A DNA stretch of 64,000 bases from Citromicrobium bathyomarinum (GTDB lineage Bacteria; Pseudomonadota; Alphaproteobacteria; Sphingomonadales; Sphingomonadaceae): positions 930,001 through 994,000 of the forward strand of contig NZ_JAINWL010000001.1 in assembly GCF_021021475.1 (NCBI RefSeq). The letters run 5' to 3'. The position numbers were made by a program, and so were the translations under genes. Positions 18,860-27,523 of the stretch are shown here, piece after piece. The number at the start of each line of letters is the position of its first letter. The stretch's first letter is position 1. A model generated the notes under the pieces. That model did not search any database. It was not told the DNA's origin and worked only from the letters and a program-made list of their open reading frames with translations.

Positions 18860-20281
18860 ATGACAGCGCTATTCCTAGACCTCGGCATCGCCAAATCGAC
18901 CCGCATTCCCGGCTTCCCGCTCGACGGGCTGCCACCGCTCGAGCCGGGCGGCACGCTCCGCGGTGCCTTCGCCGAGGCGCTGGGCAAGGCGGCCACAGAA
19001 AGCGATGCAGAGGGCGCGGATGCGCCGGTTGAGGGCGGTGGCGGCGATGACGCCCTGCCCGACGGGGCCGACCCGCAGGCGCTGGCGAGCGACGCTGGCG
19101 GGCTGCCGATAGCGGTCGCCATTCCCACCACTTCTAGCACGCCCAACATCGACACCGCGACGCCGAGCGAGACCGGCAAGGCCACGGCAATTGCCGCAGC
19201 ACCCGGCAAGACCTTGCCGGATGCGCAGCCCGATATTGCCGTTGCCTCGCCCATTTCGCCCACGGAGAGCGACGGCGCTGCAAAGGCAGAGCCGACACAG
19301 GACGGCGCGGCGACGACGCAGCAAGGCACCGGTGCGGCGCAACCGCTCGCGCTGCTGGCGATGCGCGGGCTGACGATACCTGCGGGCGCAACGGGCTCCG
19401 CGCAGCCCGGCGGCGATCAGGCAGCTGGTGCCTCCCCCGCCGGTCGTACAGCGGGTGCCGCAGGCACCGCCACCGCGCTCGATCCGACGGCGCTGGCCAC
19501 CAGGGGAGAGGAGGGCTCCGCCCCCGGCGAGGGCAAAGGTGAGAGCAAGGGCGACGGCGCGCAGCGCGGCGATGCGAAGGGCGAGGCGGCAGGTCGGCTC
19601 GCCACGAAACTCGCCTCCACCGCCGCCTCCGGCAAGGCCGATACGGACGGCGCGCAGCAGGGCTTCAGCATCAACGTGCGCGCCGCCGAGCGGGCCGGTG
19701 CGACCGATGGTCAGCAGGCAGGCACATCCTCACCCACCGGCACCGCCGCGCTCGTCGCGGGTGCCGCGCCCGGAGCCGCAACGCACGCGCCGCTGGGCGC
19801 TACGAGCGGCACCGCCAACGCCATGCCCGGCTTCCCGGAACTGGCCGCGCTGGTCGACCGGATCGCCGCCGCGCGCGACAGTGCGGGCGGTGGCAGTGCG
19901 ACCGTCTCGCTCGCGCACAAGGAACTCGGCAATCTGTCGCTGACCTTTGAGACCAGCGGCCGCACGCTGGATGTGCAGGTCTCCGCACAGGACAATGAAA
20001 CGCAGCGATCGCTCGCCGCGGCGCTCGCCGCCGACCGCCCGCATATCCGCGCGCCGGAAGCGCAGCAGGCCCCGCCCCAGCAGCACCAGCAGCAGGCGGG
20101 CGCGCAGGGTGGCAGCACGACGCACGGCGGCCAGGCCGATGCGCGCCACTCCGGCGCTGCGGGCGATGGCCAGTCCGACCGGCGCGACAATGCGCGTCAG
20201 GCGGGCCGCGACACCGGCCCCGGCGCAGGCTCCGGCCAGCCCGGCTCGGGCCCGAAATCCGACGGCGGAATTTACGCCTGA
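18860..20281 (+). CDS. fliK: Flagellar hook-length control protein FliK
   Basis: FliK measures hook length and switches export from hook to filament subunits. The 473-residue product is Ala/Gly/Pro/Thr-rich and low-complexity over most of its length, as FliK is. Near residues 350-395 it has the globular hook-control domain: SLAHKELGNLSLTFETSGRT then VQVSAQDNETQRSLAAAL. The tail is rich in Gln and Gly. GGAGACGGGA precedes the ATG. The middle cannot be assigned by sequence, but the C-terminal domain and context make the call sound. Confidence 0.85.
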   Translation: MTALFLDLGIAKSTRIPGFPLDGLPPLEPGGTLRGAFAEALGKAATESDAEGADAPVEGGGGDDALPDGADPQALASDAGGLPIAVAIPTTSSTPNIDTATPSETGKATAIAAAPGKTLPDAQPDIAVASPISPTESDGAAKAEPTQDGAATTQQGTGAAQPLALLAMRGLTIPAGATGSAQPGGDQAAGASPAGRTAGAAGTATALDPTALATRGEEGSAPGEGKGESKGDGAQRGDAKGEAAGRLATKLASTAASGKADTDGAQQGFSINVRAAERAGATDGQQAGTSSPTGTAALVAGAAPGAATHAPLGATSGTANAMPGFPELAALVDRIAAARDSAGGGSATVSLAHKELGNLSLTFETSGRTLDVQVSAQDNETQRSLAAALAADRPHIRAPEAQQAPPQQHQQQAGAQGGSTTHGGQADARHSGAAGDGQSDRRDNARQAGRDTGPGAGSGQPGSGPKSDGGIYA

Positions 20282-20313
20282 TTAACCATCAGAACCTAGA
20301 CGGAATTAACCAT
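20282..20313 (+). promoter_or_regulatory. Two TTAACCAT octamers at the fliL start
   Basis: TTAACCAT occurs at 20282-20289, right at the fliK stop, and again at 20306-20313, where its AT begins the fliL ATG. The octamer is like a half-site motif linked to the cell-cycle regulator CtrA in Caulobacter (recalled knowledge). The 24-base repeat distance is not that of the full TTAA-N7-TTAA site, and the second copy overlaps the start codon. Confidence 0.35.
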
Positions 20314-20902
20314 GAGCAACGACGCCCAGACGACCGCTGACGACGCGCCCAAGAAGAAGAAGGGCGGCTTCATGAAGATGCTGCTGATGGCCATCGTCCT
20401 GCTCGGCGCAGGGGGCGGCGGCACCTATGCCGCCTTCGCCACCGGCATGATCGGCGGCGCCGCCGAGAAGAAGGAAGACACCGGCCCCGAATACGTGCTG
20501 AAGGGCGAGGAAGACCCCTACGCCGTCAAGAGCGAGAAGGGCGAGGAAGAGGGCAAGGTCGTCCACGGATCGGGCGGCAGCAAGTACCGCACCGCCTATT
20601 ACGAATTTCAGGACGAATTCACCTCCAACCTCGCGGGCGGAATGGACCTCGTCCAGATCAGCCTCGCCGCCTCGACCCATAAGGACGGGCGCGTGCTGAT
20701 GTGGCTGCACGACCATGAACTTGCGATCCGCTCGCGCATCCTGGTCGAACTCGCCTCCACCGATGCCGCCGACCTTTCCAGCGCACAGGGCAAGGAAAAG
20801 CTGCAGCAGCGCCTGACCAAGGCGATCAACGACGAGCTGATCGCGCACGAAGGCTTCGGCGGGGTCGACAACGTCTATTTCCGCTCGCTGATCATCCAAT
20901 GA
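20312..20902 (+). CDS. fliL: Flagellar basal-body protein FliL
   Basis: FliL is a single-pass inner-membrane protein that surrounds the stator and supports torque. The 196-residue product has a short Lys-rich cytoplasmic tail (KKKKGG), one membrane helix (about residues 18-40), an acidic linker and a periplasmic domain with LMWLHDHELAIRSRILVELA and the end DNVYFRSLIIQ, both typical of FliL. No strong ribosome site is visible, only GGA about ten bases upstream. It overlaps fliM by four bases. Confidence 0.92.
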   Translation: MSNDAQTTADDAPKKKKGGFMKMLLMAIVLLGAGGGGTYAAFATGMIGGAAEKKEDTGPEYVLKGEEDPYAVKSEKGEEEGKVVHGSGGSKYRTAYYEFQDEFTSNLAGGMDLVQISLAASTHKDGRVLMWLHDHELAIRSRILVELASTDAADLSSAQGKEKLQQRLTKAINDELIAHEGFGGVDNVYFRSLIIQ

Positions 20903-21795
20903 TCGAAACCGCGGCACCCTCCGGCACCCGCACCGCGCAGCACTGCGAGCAGCTGCTGTCGAACTCGCTCGAGACGATCGACGTCGCGGGCGACTTCGCA
21001 CGGCTCGGTACCCGGCTCGCCCGCGCGCTCCAGCCGCGCTTCGCCGCGCTGTTCGATACCCGCAAGCTCGAAGTCGAACTGGTCGACACCGCCTCCTGCG
21101 CGGCGGACGCGCTGGGGGAGACGCTGGGTTCGGGGATGCACCACGCGCGTTTCGCGCTGCCGGTGAAGGGGCTCGGCATCCTCGCCAGCGCCAAGATCGG
21201 CGCGCTGATCGGCGAATTCGACCGGATGCTGGGTGGTGACGGCGATGCGCCCGAAGACGCACGCGTCCTGCCCGCCTCCGCCGATCGCTTCTCGCGCCAG
21301 ATCGAAGGCGAAGTGCTCGCCGCCTGTGCAGAGGCCAGCGGCCGGGACGATCTGGCCGCTGCAGCCCGCGGGACTGTGCTGCGCCAGATCGTGCCGTCCT
21401 CGGCGCAGGCGCCGGTCCACCTGGCGACCTTCGCGGTCAGCCGGCCCGATACACCCAAGTTCATGCTCACCATCGCGGTGTGCGAGACCACCTTCGTCCA
21501 GTTCGCGGGTGAGGCGCCCGGGGGCAAGCCGGTCCGCCGCACGCTGGGCGAACTGCCGCTCGACCGCTCGCCGCTCGCCCATGTCGAGATGACCGCGACC
21601 GCGACGCTGGTCGACATGACGCTGCCGCTGCACCGGATCGCCGGATTGCAGGTCGGCGCGCTGCTGCCGGTCTCGATCCATCGCAGCGTTCCGCTGTCGA
21701 TTGCCGACATCACCATCGCCCTCGGGGCGGTGGGCGCGCTCGACGATCGGGTCGCGCTCGAAATCCACTACACCGCACTTGCGAAGGACATCTAA
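20899..21795 (+). CDS. fliM: Flagellar motor switch protein FliM, atypical N-terminus
   Basis: FliM forms most of the C ring and passes the direction signal to FliG. The 298-residue product has the middle domain with the GGDG motif (residues 112-115), corresponding to the FliG-binding GGxG loop, and a C-terminal SpoA domain (about 225-295: HVEMTATATLVDMTLPL and onward). The usual N-terminal CheY-binding peptide (consensus LSQxEIDALL) is not present; the protein starts MIETAAPSGTRTAQHC and goes straight into the middle domain. Length is 30-40 residues below the norm. Position before fliN confirms the identity. Confidence 0.88.
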   Translation: MIETAAPSGTRTAQHCEQLLSNSLETIDVAGDFARLGTRLARALQPRFAALFDTRKLEVELVDTASCAADALGETLGSGMHHARFALPVKGLGILASAKIGALIGEFDRMLGGDGDAPEDARVLPASADRFSRQIEGEVLAACAEASGRDDLAAAARGTVLRQIVPSSAQAPVHLATFAVSRPDTPKFMLTIAVCETTFVQFAGEAPGGKPVRRTLGELPLDRSPLAHVEMTATATLVDMTLPLHRIAGLQVGALLPVSIHRSVPLSIADITIALGAVGALDDRVALEIHYTALAKDI

Positions 21796-21798
21796 GCC

Positions 21799-22155
21799 AT
21801 GACCATGCCATTCGATGGCTACGGCCTGATCCAGGAAATCGACGTTCGCCTGACGGTGGAGCTGGGACGCAAGAACCTGCCGCTGCGCGAGATAATGGCG
21901 CTGGGCGAGAACAGCCTGGTCGAACTGGACCGGCTGACCGACGAGCCGCTGGACATCATGGTCAATGGCCGCCTGATCGCGCGCGGCGAAGTGGTCGCGC
22001 AGGGCAATCGCTTCGCGATCCGCATCCTCGAACTCTCCGGCGCGGGCGCACCTGCGTCCACCCCGACCAGCGCGCCGCAGCCGACCGTGCGCGGCGCGGA
22101 CGGCGCACCGATCCAAGACCGGCGCGCACCGCCGCCCACGGTGGAGCAGCTGTAA
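21799..22155 (+). CDS. fliN: Flagellar motor switch protein FliN
   Basis: FliN completes the C ring and helps dock FliH-FliI. The 118-residue product has the SpoA domain almost from the start: LTVELGRKNLPLREIMALGE and GEVVAQGNRFAIRILEL, standard FliN wording. About 35 residues of Pro/Ala-rich tail follow the domain, which is unusual because FliN normally ends there. It starts three bases after the fliM stop and shares one base with fliO. Confidence 0.94.
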   Translation: MTMPFDGYGLIQEIDVRLTVELGRKNLPLREIMALGENSLVELDRLTDEPLDIMVNGRLIARGEVVAQGNRFAIRILELSGAGAPASTPTSAPQPTVRGADGAPIQDRRAPPPTVEQL

Positions 22156-22478
22156 TGCTGCTCTACATCCTCAAGCTGCTGATCCTGCTGCCGCTGATCG
22201 GTCTGATGATCTGGGGCAGCCTGAAGCTGGCCAAGCGGATGCAGGGCCAGCTGGGCGCACCCGGCGGTGGCGGGGAAAAAGCGGTCCGCATCGTCGAGAC
22301 CACCATGCTCTCCCCCACCCTGCGGCTCGCGGTGATCGAGTTTCACGGGCGTGAGATCCTCGTCTCCACCTCCAAGGGCGGGCTGACCCGTCTGGCCGAG
22401 GCTCCGGCGCGCGCCAAAACGCCCGCTACCGCTAGCGACATGGGCTCCACGACCATCGCACAGGAGCACGCTGCGTGA
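22155..22478 (+). CDS. fliO: Flagellar export protein FliO
   Basis: FliO is a small membrane protein that assists FliP assembly. The 107-residue product has one N-terminal membrane segment (about 3-22) and a cytoplasmic part with VRIVETTMLSPTLRLAVIEF and GREILVSTSKGGLTRL, the family pattern (the later half resembles SpoA-like folds). It lies between fliN and fliP with overlaps of one and four bases. Confidence 0.85.
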   Translation: MLLYILKLLILLPLIGLMIWGSLKLAKRMQGQLGAPGGGGEKAVRIVETTMLSPTLRLAVIEFHGREILVSTSKGGLTRLAEAPARAKTPATASDMGSTTIAQEHAA

Positions 22479-23251
22479 TCGCACGCCTCGCCAGATGGGC
22501 CGCCACGCTCGGCGCGCTCGCCTATACCGGGATCGCGCAGGCGGCCACCGCCGTGCCGACCGACAGTGCCGCCGCAGGCGCGCTCGACCGCGCATTCGGC
22601 GAGCTTGGCGGCGCGGGCGGCGAACCGCTGAGCCTCTCGCTCCAGCTGCTGCTGGTGATGGGGCTGCTGACCTTCCTGCCCGCGATCCTGCTGATGATGA
22701 CCAGCTTCACGCGGATCATCGTGGTGCTGGCGATCCTGCGGCAGGCGCTGGGCCTGCAACAGTCGCCGCCCAATCAGGTGCTGATCGGGATTTCGCTGTT
22801 CCTCTCGCTGTTCATCATGGCCCCGACGCTGGACCGGGTAAACACCGCCGCGATCGAGCCCTATTCTGCCGGGCAGATCAATGCCGAGGTCGCGATCGAG
22901 CGCGCCGGGGGCGAATTTCACAAATTCATGATCCGCCAGACGCGCGAGAACGACCTGCAGATGTTCGCCGACATCGCCAATGCGCCCAAGTTCGCCAGCC
23001 CGCAGGACGTGCCCTTCTCGATCCTGCTGCCTGCCTTCGTGACCAGCGAGCTGAAGACCGCGTTCCAGATCGGCTTCATGCTGTTCCTGCCCTTCCTCGT
23101 GATCGACCTCGTCGTATCCTCCGTCCTGATGAGCCTGGGGATGATGATGATGAGCCCGATGCTCGTTTCGCTGCCTTTCAAGCTGCTGCTGTTCGTCCTG
23201 GTGGACGGGTGGTCGCTGCTGATGGGCTCCCTCGCCTCAAGCTTCGTGTGA
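22475..23251 (+). CDS. fliP: Flagellar export gate protein FliP
   Basis: FliP forms the core of the export gate with FliQ and FliR. The 258-residue product has a cleavable-type signal sequence (about 1-24), as FliP proteins do, then LLTFLPAILLMMTSFTRIIV and RQALGLQQSPPNQVLIGISL, diagnostic of the family. The C-terminal part has PFLVIDLVVSSVLMSLGMMM and the usual PFKLLLFVLVDGWSLL ending. Overlaps fliO by four bases. Confidence 0.97.
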   Translation: MIARLARWAATLGALAYTGIAQAATAVPTDSAAAGALDRAFGELGGAGGEPLSLSLQLLLVMGLLTFLPAILLMMTSFTRIIVVLAILRQALGLQQSPPNQVLIGISLFLSLFIMAPTLDRVNTAAIEPYSAGQINAEVAIERAGGEFHKFMIRQTRENDLQMFADIANAPKFASPQDVPFSILLPAFVTSELKTAFQIGFMLFLPFLVIDLVVSSVLMSLGMMMMSPMLVSLPFKLLLFVLVDGWSLLMGSLASSFV

Positions 23252-23260
23252 ACCTGACCA

Positions 23261-23533
23261 ATGGATGAAATGTCCGTCCTTCTCTCGCTGGCCGACCGGA
23301 TGCTGTGGACCACCGCGCTGGTCGCCGCGCCGATCCTGCTCGCCGCGCTGGGCCTGGGCCTGGTGATCGGGCTGATCCAGGCGGCGACCTCGGTCAACGA
23401 ACAGACGCTGACCTTCGTCCCCAAGCTGGCGGCGGTGGCTTTCGTGCTGGTCGTGCTGGGCGCATCGATGATGGCGCTGGTGACCGATTTTACCCAGGAC
23501 ATCTTCGTCGAGATCGCCCGGATCGGGGATTAG
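23261..23533 (+). CDS. fliQ: Flagellar export gate protein FliQ
   Basis: FliQ is a small export-gate subunit. The 90-residue product has two membrane helices and the conserved middle LGLGLVIGLIQAATSVNEQT followed by LTFVPKLAA, the FliQ signature. Length is the family norm (about 89). It sits ten bases after fliP and ten before fliR. Confidence 0.97.
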   Translation: MDEMSVLLSLADRMLWTTALVAAPILLAALGLGLVIGLIQAATSVNEQTLTFVPKLAAVAFVLVVLGASMMALVTDFTQDIFVEIARIGD

Positions 23534-23542
23534 AGCAGCGCC

Positions 23543-24328
23543 ATGATCGCGCTCGATTTCGGACTTGGCGGTTTCGAGGCCGACATCTGGCGGGTCGTGT
23601 TCCTGATGACCCGGGTGGGTGCCGCGCTGCTCGCCGCGCCCTTCTTCGGCGCGTCCAACGTGCCGGTGGTCGTCCGCATCTCCTTCACCGGCGCGATGGC
23701 GATCTTCATTTCGATCTGGCTGCCCGAAGTCGCCACGCCCCCCGCCCTGCTGACGCTGGACGGCATGCTCGCGCTGGCGGGTGAGGCGCTGGTCGGCCTG
23801 ATGCTGGGCTTCGTCCTGCAGATCGCCTTCGCCGCGCCGACCATCGCCGCCGAAGTGATCGGCGGCAGCATGGGGCTGAGCATGGCGACCACGACCGATC
23901 CCAATGGCGGCGGCAGCACCACCGCCTTCGGCCAGTACTTCATCATCGTGCTGACGCTGATCTTCCTGGCCACCAATGCTCATCTGCACTGGCTCGCGCT
24001 GGTCACCGAAAGCTATCGCGCGTTCCCGCCGGGCCAGACGTGGATCGGGCCCGAGCGGTTCGAGACGATCTTCATGTTCGGCGGCACTTTGTTCGAAACC
24101 GCGCTGCGGATCGCGCTGCCGGTCACCCTGATCCTGCTGCTGGTCCAGATCGTCACCGGCATCCTCAGCCGGTCGGCCCCCTCGCTCAACCTGTTTGCGC
24201 TGGGCCTCCCCGCGGGCGTGCTCGCGGGCATCGCCGCGCTGATCATCGCCGCCCCGCTGATCTACGATCAGTTCACCGATCTGGTGCAGGTCGCGCTCGC
24301 CCAGGCCGAAAGCGTGATGGCATCATGA
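23543..24328 (+). CDS. fliR: Flagellar export gate protein FliR
   Basis: FliR completes the export gate. The 261-residue product is hydrophobic with about six membrane segments. It has RVGAALLAAPFFGASNVPVV near the start and GLMLGFVLQIAFAAPTIAAE in the middle, plus a C-terminal ALGLPAGVLAGIAALI stretch, all matching FliR. It overlaps flhB by four bases, so the gate and its switch protein are coupled. Confidence 0.96.
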   Translation: MIALDFGLGGFEADIWRVVFLMTRVGAALLAAPFFGASNVPVVVRISFTGAMAIFISIWLPEVATPPALLTLDGMLALAGEALVGLMLGFVLQIAFAAPTIAAEVIGGSMGLSMATTTDPNGGGSTTAFGQYFIIVLTLIFLATNAHLHWLALVTESYRAFPPGQTWIGPERFETIFMFGGTLFETALRIALPVTLILLLVQIVTGILSRSAPSLNLFALGLPAGVLAGIAALIIAAPLIYDQFTDLVQVALAQAESVMAS

Positions 24329-25449
24329 GCGAGACCGCGGGCGAGAAGACATTTGCGCCAACCGAGAAGCGCCTGCGCGATGCCGCGAACAAGGGCGACG
24401 TGCTGCGCTCGAAGGATCTGGGCACGGCAGCGGTCATGCTGGTCGGAGCGGCCTGGCTCGCCTTTGCCGGACCTTGGCTGCTGAGCGAAATATCCAACCT
24501 GCTGCGCGAAAGCTTCCAGTTCGATTCGAGCGAGATCGTCGATTTCCGGCCCGACCGGCTGATGATCGAAGGGCTGACCGCCGCGCTGCCGCCGATCTTC
24601 GCGCTCGCGGTGCCGGTGATCATCGTCACCCTGCTCAGCCAGCTGGCATTCGGGCGCGGGCGGTTCGTCGCCAAGAACCTCGAATTCAAGCACACCCGGA
24701 TCAACCCGGCCTCGGGCCTCAAGCGGATGTTCGGTCCCAACGGGCTGATCGAGATGGGCAAGGGCATTCTCAAGGTGGTGCTGCTGGGCGGGCTTGCGGC
24801 GCTGTGGTGGAGCTATTCCTACGAGAACCTGCTGGGTCTGGGGCGCGGCAACCTGTCGCAGCAGCTGACCACCGCGTGGTGGTCCGTCATCTCGCTGTTC
24901 CTCGTCCTGTGCGGCGGGCTGGTGGTGATCGCGGCGGTCGACCTGCCGATCCAGTGGGTCCGCCGGAACAAGAAGCTCAAGATGAGCCATCAGGAAATGA
25001 AGGACGAGAACAAGGAGAGCGAAGGCTCCCCCGAAGCGAAGTCCGCGCGCCGCCAACGCCAGCGCGATATCGCCGCAGGCTCGGTCTCGGGTGCGATGCG
25101 CGAGGCGCAGTTCGTGATCACCAACCCGACCCACTTCGCGGTTGCGCTGACCTACGACCCGGAAAAAGCCTCCGCCCCGATCGTGCTCGCCAAGGGGCGC
25201 GGGGAGAAGGCGCTGGCGATGAAGGAGCTGGCGCGCGAATTCGGCCTGCCCACGCTCGAATATCCGCAGCTCGCGCGCTCGGTCTATTTCACCAGCCGCG
25301 AACGGCAGGTTATCTGCGAGGATCTGTACGGCGCGATCGCTGCCGTGCTGGCCTATGTCCTGTCACTCAAACGCGGCGAAATGCCGCCGCTGCCCGCGAT
25401 CGAGGTGCCCGTCGCGCTGCGCTTCGATGCGGATGGGCGGCTGAACTAG
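24325..25449 (+). CDS. flhB: Flagellar export switch protein FlhB
   Basis: FlhB controls substrate specificity of flagellar export. The 374-residue product starts with the typical KTFAPTEKRLRDA, has four membrane segments, and a cytoplasmic domain with the self-cleaving NPTH motif at residues 267-270 (VITNPTHFAVAL). The sequence EYPQLARSVYFTSRERQVI follows, also conserved. It ends the export-gate run. Its length is close to that of E. coli FlhB. Confidence 0.97.
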   Translation: MSETAGEKTFAPTEKRLRDAANKGDVLRSKDLGTAAVMLVGAAWLAFAGPWLLSEISNLLRESFQFDSSEIVDFRPDRLMIEGLTAALPPIFALAVPVIIVTLLSQLAFGRGRFVAKNLEFKHTRINPASGLKRMFGPNGLIEMGKGILKVVLLGGLAALWWSYSYENLLGLGRGNLSQQLTTAWWSVISLFLVLCGGLVVIAAVDLPIQWVRRNKKLKMSHQEMKDENKESEGSPEAKSARRQRQRDIAAGSVSGAMREAQFVITNPTHFAVALTYDPEKASAPIVLAKGRGEKALAMKELAREFGLPTLEYPQLARSVYFTSRERQVICEDLYGAIAAVLAYVLSLKRGEMPPLPAIEVPVALRFDADGRLN

Positions 25450-25472
25450 CGCGCCCTTCCCGGGCACCCCGG

Positions 25473-25497
25473 TGGCGGCAGAAAAATACCGCCGCCA
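25473..25497 (+). terminator. Hairpin between flhB and fliD
   Basis: TGGCGGC (25473-25479) pairs perfectly with GCCGCCA (25491-25497) around an A-rich loop. It sits in the 87-base gap after flhB. There is no T-run behind it, so it may weaken rather than stop transcription into fliD, or act on fliD mRNA. Confidence 0.35.
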
Positions 25498-25536
25498 GCC
25501 ATTAAGTCGCGCCGCGCCCTGCCGTTCTTGCAGGTG

Positions 25537-26967
25537 ATGGAAACGACCCGCCCCGCCTCCGCCTCCTCGATCGCGACCCGTCTGGGCGTCGGCAGTGGGA
25601 CCGATATGGTCGCGCTGGCGGAAGATCTGGCACGCGCGCAGTTCGAACCGCGCCAGCAGCGGCTGGAAAGCCGGTCCGAAGTGCTCGAGCGGCAGATCTC
25701 GCTCGCCTCGACGCTGCGCAACATGCTGTCGGGCTTCGCCAGCGCGCTGGGCGACCGGGTCCGCACCGGCGACCTCTCCGCCCAGCCCAGCATCGCCAAC
25801 TCGGCCATCGCCCGGGTTTCCGCCCCGGTCGGCACCGCGGGCAAAGGCACCTATTCGCTCGAAGTGACGCAGCTCGCCAAGGCGCAGACCCTCGCCGGGC
25901 CGGCTTTTTCCGCCGCGACCGACACGGTCGGCGCGGGGCAGCTGACGATCCGCTTCGGCGCGACCGACAATGCAGCCTTCACCGCAGACGCGTCCAAGGA
26001 CGCGGTCACCATCGACATCGCGGCTGGCGCAACGCTGGCCGATGTGGCGAAGGCGATCAACGCCAAGGGATCGGGCGTCACCGCCTATGTCTCGCAAACC
26101 ACCAGCGGCGCACAGCTGGTCCTCAAGGGGCCAGAGGGCACCAATAACGGCTTCGTGATCGAGGCGAACGAGGATGCGGCAAATCCCGGCCTCGCCAATC
26201 TCGCCTGGGCACCCGGAGACGATCCTGCGCGCCTGCTCGCGACCTCGGGCGATGCCGCCTACAAGCTCGACGGGCTGGAGCGCACCAGCCCCGGCAATAA
26301 AATCGAAAATGCCGCGCCGGGCCTCTCGCTCGACCTGACCGGGACCAACCCGGGCAACCCGACCACGATCGGCTTCGGCGATCCCAAGGCGGCGGTCATC
26401 AGCGCGATGACCGATATCGTCGGCGCGCTGAACGAGATTGCGGGTGAGCTGAATTCGGCGACCGACCCGCTGACCGGCGACCTCGCTCGCGATTACGGCG
26501 CGCGTGCGCTGCGGCGCGAATTCTCCTCGCTCGGCAGCAAGGTCATCATGCCCAACGCCGCCGAGGGCACTCCGCGCACGCTCGCGGAGCTCGGTCTCGG
26601 CATCCAGCGCGACGGCACTTTCAAGCTCGACAGTGCACGGCTGGAACAGGCGCTTGCCAAGGACCCGGAAGCGGTCGCGGCGATGTTCACACCCGGCATC
26701 AACGGGATCTTCGCAACGATCGACCGGATCGCGCGCAACAACGCGATGTCGAGCGACCCCGGCTCGCTCGCCGGATCGGTCTCGCGCTACACCGCGCTGT
26801 CGCAGGATCTCAGCGAAGACCTTACCGAACTGGCCGAGAAACAGGAGGCGCTGCGCTCCTCCATGGTGGCCCGTTTCTCCGCCTCGGAAGCCCGCATCAC
26901 ATCCTCACAATCGACTCTGGACTTCCTCAAGAGCCAGATCGAAGTGTGGAATTCGCAGCGTAACTGA
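25537..26967 (+). CDS. fliD: Flagellar filament cap protein FliD
   Basis: FliD caps the filament tip and folds in new flagellin. The 476-residue product has the N-terminal coiled coil (LEDLARAQFEPRQQ-like start, VLERQISLASTLRNMLSGFA), the YSLEVTQLAKAQTLAG block of the FliD N-domain, and a C-terminal region with ALRREFSSLGSKV, ELGLGIQRDGTFKLD and a final TLDFLKSQIEVWN. ATG at 25537 follows an AGGTG ribosome-like site. It is directly followed by its neighbour fliS. Confidence 0.95.
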   Translation: METTRPASASSIATRLGVGSGTDMVALAEDLARAQFEPRQQRLESRSEVLERQISLASTLRNMLSGFASALGDRVRTGDLSAQPSIANSAIARVSAPVGTAGKGTYSLEVTQLAKAQTLAGPAFSAATDTVGAGQLTIRFGATDNAAFTADASKDAVTIDIAAGATLADVAKAINAKGSGVTAYVSQTTSGAQLVLKGPEGTNNGFVIEANEDAANPGLANLAWAPGDDPARLLATSGDAAYKLDGLERTSPGNKIENAAPGLSLDLTGTNPGNPTTIGFGDPKAAVISAMTDIVGALNEIAGELNSATDPLTGDLARDYGARALRREFSSLGSKVIMPNAAEGTPRTLAELGLGIQRDGTFKLDSARLEQALAKDPEAVAAMFTPGINGIFATIDRIARNNAMSSDPGSLAGSVSRYTALSQDLSEDLTELAEKQEALRSSMVARFSASEARITSSQSTLDFLKSQIEVWNSQRN

Positions 26968-26969
26968 TC

Positions 26970-27344
26970 ATGCTGGCCGCCAACCGACCCCGCGACGCCT
27001 ATCGGCAAAGCAATTTCGACGCCCGCATCAAGGGCGGCACGGCGCAGGATATCGTGGTCTATTGCCTCGACGAACTCGCGCTCACCATGGGCATGCTGCG
27101 CCAGGCGGACCTGCGCGGCAACCGTGCGGGGCGCAGCGAATCGATTACCCGGGGCATTGCGATCCTCACCGCGCTGGAAATGGGCGTCGACCGCGATACC
27201 GAACTCGCCGGCAGCCTGCTGCATTTCTACGAGGGCGCGCGCCACCTCCTGCTGGCCTCGGCCGCAAACACCGATGTGGCCGCGATCGAGCAGCTGCGCG
27301 CCGATGTGATCGAGATCCGCGACGCACTGCGCAGCGCGATCTGA
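26970..27344 (+). CDS. fliS: Flagellin export chaperone FliS
   Basis: FliS is the small helical chaperone that binds flagellin until export. The 124-residue product starts MLAANRPRDAYRQSNFDARI, has the DIVVYCLDELALTMGML helix and ESITRGIAILTALEMGVDRD, close to the family pattern of YDGALRFLxxA and IxxAQxIIxEL. It lies two bases after the fliD stop, the usual order. Confidence 0.9.
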   Translation: MLAANRPRDAYRQSNFDARIKGGTAQDIVVYCLDELALTMGMLRQADLRGNRAGRSESITRGIAILTALEMGVDRDTELAGSLLHFYEGARHLLLASAANTDVAAIEQLRADVIEIRDALRSAI

Positions 27345-27390
27345 TTAACCCTTTTCGGACCCATCTTCCCCGCGCCCTGACGGCCACGGA

Positions 27391-27419
27391 TTGACAAACT
27401 CCGGGCCGCATCCGAACAT
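27391..27419 (+). promoter_or_regulatory. Possible sigma-70 promoter of the LuxR-type gene
   Basis: A perfect TTGACA (27391-27396) is followed after 17 bases by GAACAT (27414-27419), a weak -10. It lies about 105 bases before the ATG at 27524 and in the only sizeable gap of this area. TTAACC at 27345-27350 stands upstream. Confidence 0.4.
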
Positions 27420-27523
27420 TGCGCAGCCTGCAAGGCATTGAACTCTCGCACATTTGCGGCCCGATAGGGTATCCGCAGCGCAGGGCCAGCCGATGGGGGG
27501 GCGTTAAGGATCATGGGGCCGGG

